Positions 18,086-26,514 of a stretch of DNA of 64,000 nt are shown one piece after another. This DNA comes from Anaeromyxobacter sp. Its GTDB lineage: Bacteria; Myxococcota; Myxococcia; Myxococcales; Anaeromyxobacteraceae. Position 1 is the stretch's first letter, and each line of letters opens with the position of its first letter. Both the position numbers and the translations under genes were made by a program. The stretch is from assembly GCA_016718565.1 (NCBI GenBank), contig JADKCZ010000005.1, positions 248,001 to 312,000 of the forward strand, given 5' to 3'. The notes beneath the pieces were generated by a model. That model saw nothing but the letters and a program-made list of their open reading frames with translations, was not told the DNA's origin and ran no database searches.

Positions 18086-18721
18086 TCAGCGCTCGAGGCG
18101 CGCCTGCTTCTCGCCGGCCAGCCGCTCCAGCACCCCGGCCGCCGCGGCCCGGGCCTCGGCGCCCGCGCCGGCGTCCTTCAGCGTGGCCGCCGCCTGGAGC
18201 AGCAGGGCGCGCTCGCCCGCCTCCCGCCGCCGCAGCGCCTCCACCATGCCGGCCACGTCGCCGGCCAGCGCCACCAGGAGGTCGCGGGTGCGCAGCGGCC
18301 GCGGGGGCCGCAGCGCCCCCTCGGCCACCTCGCGGCAGGTGCGGCCGATGGCGAAGGCCGGGCCGGCGATCCGGTGGGTGATGACCACCGCCGCCAGGAG
18401 CAGCAGCAGCAGCACCCCGGCCAGGGCCGCGGCCACCAGCACGATGCGCCCGCGGTCCTCGGCGGCCAGCGCCCGGGCGATGGACTCCCCGGCGTCGGGG
18501 TCGCCGAGGGCGATGACCCGGCTGGTCTCCTGCCAGGCCCGCAGGAGGAGCCAGCCGAGGCCGAGGCACAGGAGCAGCGCCACCGCCACCAGGTAGCTGG
18601 CCAGCCTGAGCTGCAGCGCGCCGTCGACCAGGTAGTTGCGGATGCGCCGGTGGCTGCGGCCGCCGCGCGCCTGGGCGGGGGCGGGGGCCGTGGCGGGGCC
18701 GGGCTGGGCGGCGTGGTCCAT
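18086..18721 (-). CDS. Two-TM HAMP-like membrane protein without output domain
   Basis: A 211-aa protein. An Ala/Pro/Arg-rich N-terminus is followed by TM1 (about 40-62), a short periplasmic loop of about 30 residues, TM2 (about 92-115), then a HAMP-like linker (HRIAGPAFAIGRTCREVAEG...) and a coiled-coil tail with a run of Ala. The architecture is that of a chemoreceptor or sensor kinase input half, but it stops where the signalling domain should begin. It might act by dimer contacts with another protein. AGGGGA precedes ATG 18721; it lies 12 bp after the HEAT gene and 20 bp before the VWA gene. Confidence 0.7.
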   Translation of the reverse strand: MDHAAQPGPATAPAPAQARGGRSHRRIRNYLVDGALQLRLASYLVAVALLLCLGLGWLLLRAWQETSRVIALGDPDAGESIARALAAEDRGRIVLVAAALAGVLLLLLLAAVVITHRIAGPAFAIGRTCREVAEGALRPPRPLRTRDLLVALAGDVAGMVEALRRREAGERALLLQAAATLKDAGAGAEARAAAAGVLERLAGEKQARLER

Positions 18722-18733
18722 GGCTGTCCCCTC

Positions 18734-19462
18734 TTACCGCCGTCCGAGGCGGGTCGCGAGCTCCTCACACGGCCCCCGGGCGGCTGCGTCCACCACCGTG
18801 GCGGCCACGGCGGCCAGCCGCGCCTCCGGCAGGGCGCCCGTCACCGTGGCCCGGGCGCTGCCCTCCAGGAGGTCGAGCCGGCCGTCGCCGTCGACGGCGG
18901 CCAGCGACACCGTGGCGGACACCACGGTCCGCTCGCCGCCCGCCTCCACCGCCACCTTCACCGTCACCGCCGGCCGGACCCGCACCTCGCCTGGCCCGGT
19001 GAGCGGCAGGCCGAGCCGCGCCAGGTGGCCCTGCAGCGCCTGCCGGGCCACGGCGCGCGCCGAGGGGGTGCCGGTCGGCTCCTCCAGGGCGAGGGTCACC
19101 GGGCCGAGGCCGGCCAGGGCGCGGGTCGCGGCGGCGCGCACGGCGGGGTCGGGGTCGGCCTGGGCGGCGGCCTGCAGGGTGGGCCGGGCCACCTGGGCGC
19201 CCATCCTGGCGAGCGCGCCCACCGCGGCCAGGCGGACCGCGGCGGCGCGGTCCTCGGCCACCGCCTGGCGCAGCGCCGGCACCGCCTCGAGGGCGCCGCG
19301 CTGCCCGAGCAGGATGGCCGCCTGGGTCCGCACCTTGAGCGAGTCGTCGCGGCGCAGCGCGCCCACCGCGGCCTCCACCGGCGACCCGGCGCGCGCCGGG
19401 GGCGCGAGCCCCACGGCCAGCGCCAGGGCGAGGAGGCGGCGGCGCGTGGACGGGTGGATCAC
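18734..19462 (-). CDS. Secreted HEAT-repeat protein
   Basis: A 242-aa protein. GTG 19462 overlaps the TGA of the upstream OmpA gene (GTGA). A signal peptide (LLALALAVGLAPPARA) is followed by three to four HEAT-type helical pairs (residues 30-125) such as SLKVRTQAAILLGQRG and AAVRLAAVGALARMG. The C-terminal beta-rich region (150-242) looks like a separate small domain. It is probably periplasmic, and coupling to an OmpA-like protein suggests an envelope function. I know no specific role. Confidence 0.78.
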   Translation of the reverse strand: MIHPSTRRRLLALALAVGLAPPARAGSPVEAAVGALRRDDSLKVRTQAAILLGQRGALEAVPALRQAVAEDRAAAVRLAAVGALARMGAQVARPTLQAAAQADPDPAVRAAATRALAGLGPVTLALEEPTGTPSARAVARQALQGHLARLGLPLTGPGEVRVRPAVTVKVAVEAGGERTVVSATVSLAAVDGDGRLDLLEGSARATVTGALPEARLAAVAATVVDAAARGPCEELATRLGRR

Positions 19463-20970
19463 TGGCCCGCGGGCGGCGCGCCCTCGCCCAGGATGGTGAA
19501 CTCGACGCGCCGGTTCCTGGCGCGGCCCAGGGCCGTGGCGTTGCTGGCGATGGGGCGCTCGAAGCCGAAGCCCGCCGGGACCAGCCGCCCGGCCGGGATC
19601 CCCTTGCCGACCAGGTAGCGCGCCACCGCGGCGGCGCGCCGGGCCGACAGCTCCTTGTTGTAGGCGGCGGGGCCGACGTCGTCGGTGTGCCCCTCGACGC
19701 GGAGCCGGCCCAGCTCGTCGTGTTCGGCCAGCAGCCGGGCCACCTGGTCGAGCACCGGGAAGGACCCGGCCTGGATGGTGTCCCGGTCGGTGTCGAAGTG
19801 GATGGCGTCCTTGAGCGAGAGCCGCTGCGCCTCGATCTCCACCAGCGGCTCGCCCGGCTCGGGCGGGCAGCCGGCGCGCTCCGCCGGCCCTGGCACCCGC
19901 GGGCAGCGGTCCTCGCCGTCGGGGATGGCGTCGCCGTCGGCGTCGGGGCAGCCGTCGAGCTCCCGGCGGCCGGGCACGGTGGGGCAGGCGTCCTTCCCGT
20001 TGGGCACGCCGTCCCGGTCGGCGTCCTCGTCGGGCCGGCCCACCGCCTGGCCGCCCCAGCGGACCCCTGCGAAGACCCGCCAGCGCTCGTGGCCGTAGCC
20101 GGCCGCGCCCAGGCCGGCGCCCAGCCCGGCCTCCACCGACAGCGCCTGGGTCAGGAAGGCCCGCAGGCCGGCCCGCGCCGCCAGCGGGGCCCGCCAGCGC
20201 GCGCTGCCGGGCTCGAGGCCGGGCGGCACCTGGCCGGTGACCTCGGCCAGGGCCCGCCAGCGGTCGAGCCGCCCCACCGGCGGCAGCTCCAGGGTGGCGC
20301 CGGCGCCCCAGGTGAAGGCGTCGTCCACCGCCAGCTGGGCGTACTGCCCGCGGCCGCGGAGCAGCCAGCCGACCTGGCCGTCCAGCCGGAGGCGGCCCAG
20401 GGTGCGGGAGGCCAGCAGCGAGGGGGCCAGCGCCAGGCCGTCGCCGGCGAAGGCCCGCCGGTCGCCGGTGGGGAGCCGCAGGTCGAGCAGCGCGGCCAGC
20501 GAGACCGGCCAGCCCGCCAGGAAGGTGAGGGGCGCCTTGGCGCCGAGGCGCAGGTCGCCGAGCGCCGCGGCCGCCACCGGCTCCACCAGCGGGCCGGTCA
20601 CCCCCTGGTCGGTGAGGAAGGAGAGGTCGCTCCACTGGCGCAGCGCCACCGGGAGGTGCGCCGAGAGCTCCACCCGGCCCAGCGACCAGCCGCCCAGCAG
20701 GTGGAGCGCCAGCCGCCGCTCCAGCAGGTCGTCCTGCCGGCCGCCCTGCGAGGCCGTCAGCAGGCCGCTGGCCAGGTCGAGCAGGGCGGCCAGCCGCCAG
20801 GTGCCGGTGGGCAGCGCCGCCGCGGTCTCCACCGTGAAGCCGCCGTCGAGCGAGAGGGCCAGGCGCGACGGATCGGCGTCGAAGCCGCGCTGGGTGGGAT
20901 CCTCGGCCGCCCCGGCGCGCGCCGCGAGGGCGGCCGCGGCGGCCAGGCACAGGAGGAGGCGCTGCGGCAT
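19459..20970 (-). CDS. OmpA-family protein with thrombospondin-type-3 calcium repeats
   Basis: A 503-aa protein: signal peptide, then an outer-membrane barrel of about 300 residues, then two acidic calcium repeats (DEDADRDGVPNGKDACP and DADGDAIPDGEDRCP). The C-terminal OmpA peptidoglycan-binding domain has VEGHTDDVG, NKELSARRAAAVARYL and GRARNRRVEF. It links outer membrane to cell wall. The -10-like TAAGCT lies 6 nt upstream of ATG 20970 with no Shine-Dalgarno site, so the mRNA is probably leaderless. It is the first gene of an envelope operon (OmpA, HEAT, HAMP, VWA, perhaps the small barrel). Confidence 0.92.
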   Translation of the reverse strand: MPQRLLLCLAAAAALAARAGAAEDPTQRGFDADPSRLALSLDGGFTVETAAALPTGTWRLAALLDLASGLLTASQGGRQDDLLERRLALHLLGGWSLGRVELSAHLPVALRQWSDLSFLTDQGVTGPLVEPVAAAALGDLRLGAKAPLTFLAGWPVSLAALLDLRLPTGDRRAFAGDGLALAPSLLASRTLGRLRLDGQVGWLLRGRGQYAQLAVDDAFTWGAGATLELPPVGRLDRWRALAEVTGQVPPGLEPGSARWRAPLAARAGLRAFLTQALSVEAGLGAGLGAAGYGHERWRVFAGVRWGGQAVGRPDEDADRDGVPNGKDACPTVPGRRELDGCPDADGDAIPDGEDRCPRVPGPAERAGCPPEPGEPLVEIEAQRLSLKDAIHFDTDRDTIQAGSFPVLDQVARLLAEHDELGRLRVEGHTDDVGPAAYNKELSARRAAAVARYLVGKGIPAGRLVPAGFGFERPIASNATALGRARNRRVEFTILGEGAPPAGQ

Positions 20971-20976
20971 CCGGCG

Positions 20977-20982
20977 AGCTTA
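20977..20982 (-). promoter_or_regulatory. -10 box of leaderless OmpA operon mRNA
   Basis: Minus-strand TAAGCT, 6 nt before ATG 20970. A -35-like TTGCCT (complement of 20999-21004) lies 16 bp further upstream. Confidence 0.5.
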
Positions 20983-21071
20983 GGCGACTGGCACCGGGAG
21001 GCAAGGGTGCGCCGGCTCCCCGCGTCCCCGCCCTGTGGCAGGCTGGGCCCTCTTCGCCGGGGAGGCACACC

Positions 21072-23363
21072 ATGGGACTGCTGGACGCGCTGCGCGGTGA
21101 GCTGGTCGACATCGTGGAGTGGGTGGACGACACCAACCGGACCCTGGTGTGGCGCTTCCCGCGCTACCAGAACGCCATCAAGAACGGCGCCCAGCTGATC
21201 GTGCGCCCGGGCCAGGTGGCGGTCTTCGTGGACCGCGGCCAGATCGCCGACGTGTTCCAGCCGGGCATGGTGCAGCTCACCACCGCCAACCTGCCGCTGC
21301 TCTCCACGCTGCAGGGCTGGAAGTACGGCTTCGAGAGCCCCTTCAAGTGCGAGGTCTACTTCGTCTCGACGCGCCAGATCACCGACCTGAAGTGGGGCAC
21401 GCCCAACCCGGTCATGCTGCGCGACGCCGACTTCGGCCCCATCCGCCTGCGCGCCTTCGGCACCTACGCGCTCAAGGCCTCCGACCCCAGGGCGCTGCTG
21501 ACCGGCCTGGTGGGCACCGACGGGGTCTTCGAGGCCGACGAGGTGGGCGAGCTGCTCCGCTCGCTCATCACCAGCGCCTTCGCCCAGCTGGTGGGCGAGA
21601 GCAAGATCGCCGCGCTCGACCTGGCCGCCAACACCACCGCCCTCTCCGAGACGCTGCGCGCCCGGGTGCAGGCCCGCATCGACGACGAGTACGGGCTGGA
21701 GCTGCCGCAGTGCCTCATCGTCAACGTCTCGCTCCCGCCGGAGGTGGAGAAGGCGCTCGACACCCGCAGCAGCATCGGCGTCATGGGCGACCTGCAGAAG
21801 TTCCAGCAGTACCAGCTGGGCCAGGCCATGCTGGCCTCGGCCCAGAACCCGGCCGGCGGGCTGGGCGCGGCCGGCGCCGGGCTGGGGCTGGGGGTGGCCA
21901 TGCTGGGCCAGGTGGGCCAGGCCCTGGCGCCCCCGGCCGCCTCGCCGCCGCCCCCGCCGCCGCCGCCCGCCGGCTGGCACCTGGCGGTGAACGGGCAGAC
22001 GCAGGGGCCCTTCGACGCCGCCGCGCTGGCCGCGGCCGCCGCCCGCGGGCAGCTCACGCCGGCCTCGCTGGTCTGGAGCGCGGCGCTGGCGGGCTGGACC
22101 CCGGCCGGCCAGGTGCCGGCGCTGGCCGGCCTCTTCGCCCCGCCGCCCCCGCCCCCCCACCAGCCCCCTGACCTGGACGTCGCCGCAGCGGCCGCCCGCA
22201 CCGTGAGCGCTCCTCCGCCTCCCCTGCCGCCCCCGCCGGCGCCCCCGGGCTCCAGCCGGGGCCCGGCCGCCCCGGCCGCCGATCAGGACCGGGGCCGCAC
22301 CTTCCCCTGCGAGCGCTGCGGGGCCGACCTCACCTTCAGCATCGGGGCGCAGCTGCTGCGCTGCGGCCACTGCGGCTTCGAGAAGGCGCTGGACGCGCCG
22401 GCCGCGCCCGAGGTCCAGGAGAACGACCTCGCCGCGGGCCTGCAGCGGCAGGTGGAGCGGCGCTCCCGCGGCGCCCAGGCGGTGGGCACCAGCGAGCTCG
22501 GCTGCGCCGCCTGCGGCGCCACCGTGGTCTTCCAGGGCACCCTCACCGCCACCGCCTGCGCCTACTGCGGCGAGCCGCTGCTGCGCGACCAGGTCCACGC
22601 CGCGCCCGACCGCGTCCCGGTCGACGGCCTGCTCACCTTCGCGGTGGAGCAGGCGGCGGCGCGCGCCGGGCTGGCCGGCTGGGTGCGCGGCCTCTGGTTC
22701 GCGCCCACCGAGTTCGTGCGGCGCGGCATCGACGGCGCGCTGCAGGGCGTCTACCTCCCCTACTTCACCTTCGACGCCATGACCTCCACCCGCTACGCCG
22801 GCGAGCGCGGCGACCACTTCTGGGTCGAGGTGGGCAGCGGCACCCAGCGCCGCCGCGAGCAGCGCACCCGCTGGACGCCGGCGGGCGGCGAGTTCCAGCG
22901 CTTCTTCGACGACGTGCTGGTGCCGGCGGTGTCCACCCTGCCGGCGGCGCTGCTGGACCGGCTCGAGCCCTGGCCGCTCGGCGGCGTCATCGCCTTCACC
23001 CCCGCGGCGCTGGCCGGCGCGCGGGCCCACACCTACGACCTCGAGCTCGAGCCGGCCGGCGGCCAGGCGCGGGCCCGCATCGAGGCGGCCCTCTCGGAGG
23101 AGGTGCGGGCGCGCATCGGCGGCGACGTGCAGCGGGTCCAGGCGCAGCAGACCGCCTACGCCGGGCTCACCTACAAGCACCTGCTGCTGCCGGTGTGGCT
23201 GCTGGCCTACCGCTACGGCGACCGGAGCTACCGGGTGGCCATCAACGCCTGCACCGGCGAGGTGCACGGCGAGCGGCCCTGGAGCCCCTGGAAGATCGGC
23301 GCGGCGGTGGTGCTCGGGCTGCTGGCGGCCGGGGTGGTGGCGCTGCTGACCGAGGGGCGCTGA
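21072..23363 (+). CDS. SPFH - GYF-like - zinc-ribbon - TM fusion protein
   Basis: A 763-aa protein. Residues 1-240 form an SPFH-like domain of the YdjI type (RYQNAIKNGAQLIVRPGQVAVFVDRGQIADVFQPG...). A Gly/Ala and poly-Pro linker follows, then a GYF_2-like domain (GWHLAVNGQTQGPFDAAAL, about 297-350) and a second poly-Pro linker. Next come two four-Cys zinc ribbons (CERCG...CGHCG and CAACG...CAYCG, about 413-505), then a beta-rich region often annotated as primosomal-protein-N'-like. A C-terminal transmembrane helix is at about 740-758. These parts are usually separate neighbouring genes. It may organise membrane or cytoskeletal assemblies. GGGGAGG precedes ATG 21072. Confidence 0.82.
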   Translation: MGLLDALRGELVDIVEWVDDTNRTLVWRFPRYQNAIKNGAQLIVRPGQVAVFVDRGQIADVFQPGMVQLTTANLPLLSTLQGWKYGFESPFKCEVYFVSTRQITDLKWGTPNPVMLRDADFGPIRLRAFGTYALKASDPRALLTGLVGTDGVFEADEVGELLRSLITSAFAQLVGESKIAALDLAANTTALSETLRARVQARIDDEYGLELPQCLIVNVSLPPEVEKALDTRSSIGVMGDLQKFQQYQLGQAMLASAQNPAGGLGAAGAGLGLGVAMLGQVGQALAPPAASPPPPPPPPAGWHLAVNGQTQGPFDAAALAAAAARGQLTPASLVWSAALAGWTPAGQVPALAGLFAPPPPPPHQPPDLDVAAAAARTVSAPPPPLPPPPAPPGSSRGPAAPAADQDRGRTFPCERCGADLTFSIGAQLLRCGHCGFEKALDAPAAPEVQENDLAAGLQRQVERRSRGAQAVGTSELGCAACGATVVFQGTLTATACAYCGEPLLRDQVHAAPDRVPVDGLLTFAVEQAAARAGLAGWVRGLWFAPTEFVRRGIDGALQGVYLPYFTFDAMTSTRYAGERGDHFWVEVGSGTQRRREQRTRWTPAGGEFQRFFDDVLVPAVSTLPAALLDRLEPWPLGGVIAFTPAALAGARAHTYDLELEPAGGQARARIEAALSEEVRARIGGDVQRVQAQQTAYAGLTYKHLLLPVWLLAYRYGDRSYRVAINACTGEVHGERPWSPWKIGAAVVLGLLAAGVVALLTEGR

Positions 23364-23553
23364 GGCGGAGGCGCCCGGAGCGCCCGCCCCGACACACGGT
23401 TCGCTCCCACGCAGGGTCCGCCGATGGCGTGCGACACGGCGTCGCCCCCAGGCTCAGGCGGGCCTGCCACGGATGGCGGCTGGCCTTCTCCCTCCGGCGG
23501 TGGGACCGTTCTGGGGTCGAGTCGTCGTGAACCTGGGCACCTTGGGGGGAGCC

Positions 23554-26502
23554 ATGTTCCGTTCGATCGCCGCCGCCCTGTCGCTCCTCGTGGCTGGCTC
23601 GCAGCTCGGCTGCGCCAAGAAGGCCTCAGACCCGATCCAGCCCTGCCAGCAACCGAAGCCCACGCTCGAGCAGTGCCTCGACACGGCCTGGATGACGCAG
23701 GTGCAGGAGGGCATCACGGAGGGCACCTGCGCCGACCAGCTCAGCGCCACCTGCTACGACCTCTTCGCCGATGCGCAGTCCGAGGCGCGGCTCAAGCAGG
23801 CCGCCTGCGACGACTACTGGAAGCCCTGCACCGAGGCCATCTGCCCCACCGGCCCCAACACCAGCGACGCCCCGGTGGTCTGCTACCGCGTCACGCTGGA
23901 GCTGTACCCGACCCACGTCCGGACGGACGGCCTGCTGCAGGGCAACCAGATCAGCTACGCCTGCCGCAAGACCTTCCTCCCCGGCAAGCCGCCCCTCACC
24001 ACCACCACCGGCAACCCGCTCGAGCAGGACCTGCAGGAGCTCATCCTGCAGGAGCGCACCCTGCCCTGGAGCAAGGTGGAGGTGGGCGGGCTCGTCACCT
24101 GGGGCGTGACCGAGCAGGAGCAGCAGCAGGTCATGTCGCTCTCCATCCCGGCCGAGCCCGCCTCGCGGCCAGCGCCCAGGCAGCGCTCGCTCAACAACGT
24201 GCGGCTCTCCACGCTATGCGCCGGCGAGACCCTGCCCGAGCCGAACATCACCTACGAGTCCAGCCAGTGGTTCGACGAGCCGCTGCAGGACCAGCAGCTC
24301 GACATCGCCGAGCTGGGGAGCTGCCAGGGGTACGCCATCAACAAGTACTACGACTGGTCCGTCTTCAAGGCGCGCATGTCCCACGAGCGCGCCTACTCGC
24401 AGGAGGTGCCGGCCATCCTGCGCGTCCGCAAGGCCTTCGGCGGCGGGGTGGCCGCCACGCGCGGCGCCATCGGCTCGCTCTACCTCTCCACCGGGCTGAT
24501 GTCGCGGAGCCTGGAGCCCGGCGCCTTCTCGGTCGGCCCCAACCCGGCCTTCCCGCTCACCGCGGGGGTGAGCCGCCAGGTGAGCCTGGTGCGCGAGATC
24601 CTGTTCCGGGCCCGCCGCGCCAACCTGGCGACCGCCCCCGACGACCACCGGCACCGGCTCAAGTTCGTCACGCCGGCCCTGGCGTCCTGGACCTCGCCCT
24701 GCCCCACGCCCACCTCCTGCCTGAACCTGCCCACCACCGAGGACTGGGCCTGGCACCGCGACATGCTGAACCGGTACCTGGAGACCGCGGTGACGCCGCT
24801 CCAGGAGGTCACGGCGCGCCTGCAGCGCCAGGCCCTCCTGGAGCTGCTGGCCCGGCGGGCCCAGGTGGAGGTGGCGGCCTGGCTGGTCGACCGGGATGTG
24901 ACCCCGGTGGCGCGCACCGTGATCCTGCCCACCCCCAGCGTGAGCAACCTGGCCAGCATGTGGGCCTGGGAGCTGGCCCAGGGCCACATCTTCACCACCC
25001 TCGAGTCGGTGACCACCGAGGAGCGGCGCTTCCTGCAGGAGCAGTTCGCCCGCGACTGGGAGCTGGTCAAGTTCAACGTGAAGACCATGTCCGACGCCAC
25101 GCTGGACCAGCTCCTGCGGGAGATCGACGAGCTGATCGAGACCTCCATCACCAAGCAGCACGCCGCCTGCCTGGCGGCCAGCGCCGCCGGCCGGCCGGTG
25201 CTGTGCGACTGGCTCCCGGAGATGTTCACGGCCCGCTTCGAGGGCGTCACCGAGCGCGACCTGCTGGCCCTGCCGGCGCCCGGGAGCGGCGACCTGCCCG
25301 ACGCCGGTCCCAGCGCGGACAAGCACCGCTGCGACGTCTACACCGCGGGGCTGAGCTTCAGCCGGCTGGCGGGCACCCCGCAGCACCCGGGCTTCGCCTT
25401 CTCCTGCCCGCTCAACTCGGGGGTGGGGGACCTGGACCAGTACCAGGTGTGCGGCTGCAGCGAGGTCGCCGGGGGCTACGTCTGCGGCGACGACGACACC
25501 TTCAACCCGACGCCCAGGCCCGCGCCGCCCGGCACCTCCCCGCTCTTCTACCCGGCCACCAGCTACCGGGCCTCCATCGGCGCGCTGCAGCTCCTCTTCG
25601 GCAAGGGCGGGCGGGTGGACCGGATGAACGACGTGGCCTTCGCCGTGGCCACCTCCTTCATCCCCAACTGCAGCCCGACGCCCACCATGACCGAGGTCCG
25701 GGCGGCCACCCAGACGCTGGGCTTCGGCCTGTTCGGCGCCACCCTGGTGGAGGAGTTCAGCTGGTCGAAGAGCGGCGCCGCGGACGACCGTTCCTTCCTC
25801 AAGGCCCACTTCAAGGCCGAGGCGAAGGTCCTGTCGCTCGACGTCCCGCTCCTCGACGTGACCGCCACGGCCGACCGGGTGCGCGACTCGGACGGCACCC
25901 GGTCGCTCACCGTGGAGGCGGCCGGCATGAACATCCCCATCCCGGGCGACGGGACGAGCTTCAACGACGGGGACGAGTGGCTGGGCATCGGTGGCTTCTT
26001 CCCCTTCATGGTCGGACCGATCCCCATGTCGGTGAGCTTCGGCGTGGGCGGCTCCTGGAGCGTCCACGCCGGCGCCGGGCTGGCCTCGCCCTTGAAGGTC
26101 ACGGCCGGGGGCCTCACCGGCGCCAACCTCTTCGTGGAGGGCGGGGTGGACGCCGGCATCGCCGGCGCCGGCATCGGCGCCTACATCGACATCGTGAAGC
26201 TGGGCCCGAGCTTCAGCGGGGCGCTCGGCATGCGGACCACGCCGCAGGGGAGCGGGCACTTCGCCCCGAACCCGCTCCAGCTCTCCTCCTCGCTGGACCT
26301 CGACACCGTGCTCCTCTCGGGCGCCTTCTACGCCTGGGCCAAGGTGGGGGTCTGCCCCATCTGCAAGAAGTTCTCGCTGACGCTCTTCGAGTGGGGCGGC
26401 TACCGGCTCAAGACCCCGGTCTGGAGCCGATCGGTGCCGCTCACCGAGGGGAACCTGGACAAGCTGGGGTCCTGGCACCCGCCCCCGCAGTGCACCAACT
26501 GA
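23554..26502 (+). CDS. Large Cys-rich lipoprotein of unknown function
   Basis: A 982-aa protein from ATG 23554 (GGGGGGA upstream). The signal peptide has lipobox SQLGC. The N-terminal 120 residues hold about ten Cys in a pattern suggesting disulfides, and there is a further Cys-rich stretch at about 590-655. A long helical middle (about 400-560) is followed by a Gly-rich beta domain (about 790-960) with repeated strands such as GSWSVHAGAGLASPLKV and GAYIDIVKLGPSFSGALG. It is exported and lipid anchored. I recognise no family. The next gene begins 12 bp later with its own GGGGAGG site, so the two products probably act together. Confidence 0.8.
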   Translation: MFRSIAAALSLLVAGSQLGCAKKASDPIQPCQQPKPTLEQCLDTAWMTQVQEGITEGTCADQLSATCYDLFADAQSEARLKQAACDDYWKPCTEAICPTGPNTSDAPVVCYRVTLELYPTHVRTDGLLQGNQISYACRKTFLPGKPPLTTTTGNPLEQDLQELILQERTLPWSKVEVGGLVTWGVTEQEQQQVMSLSIPAEPASRPAPRQRSLNNVRLSTLCAGETLPEPNITYESSQWFDEPLQDQQLDIAELGSCQGYAINKYYDWSVFKARMSHERAYSQEVPAILRVRKAFGGGVAATRGAIGSLYLSTGLMSRSLEPGAFSVGPNPAFPLTAGVSRQVSLVREILFRARRANLATAPDDHRHRLKFVTPALASWTSPCPTPTSCLNLPTTEDWAWHRDMLNRYLETAVTPLQEVTARLQRQALLELLARRAQVEVAAWLVDRDVTPVARTVILPTPSVSNLASMWAWELAQGHIFTTLESVTTEERRFLQEQFARDWELVKFNVKTMSDATLDQLLREIDELIETSITKQHAACLAASAAGRPVLCDWLPEMFTARFEGVTERDLLALPAPGSGDLPDAGPSADKHRCDVYTAGLSFSRLAGTPQHPGFAFSCPLNSGVGDLDQYQVCGCSEVAGGYVCGDDDTFNPTPRPAPPGTSPLFYPATSYRASIGALQLLFGKGGRVDRMNDVAFAVATSFIPNCSPTPTMTEVRAATQTLGFGLFGATLVEEFSWSKSGAADDRSFLKAHFKAEAKVLSLDVPLLDVTATADRVRDSDGTRSLTVEAAGMNIPIPGDGTSFNDGDEWLGIGGFFPFMVGPIPMSVSFGVGGSWSVHAGAGLASPLKVTAGGLTGANLFVEGGVDAGIAGAGIGAYIDIVKLGPSFSGALGMRTTPQGSGHFAPNPLQLSSSLDLDTVLLSGAFYAWAKVGVCPICKKFSLTLFEWGGYRLKTPVWSRSVPLTEGNLDKLGSWHPPPQCTN

Positions 26503-26514
26503 CCGGGGAGGCGC

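Noticed and set aside
20985..21003. Sigma-54 promoter (TGGCAC-like) upstream of the SPFH gene
   Set aside because: The GG element is present but the -12 TTGC element reads GGCA, so the match is incomplete.
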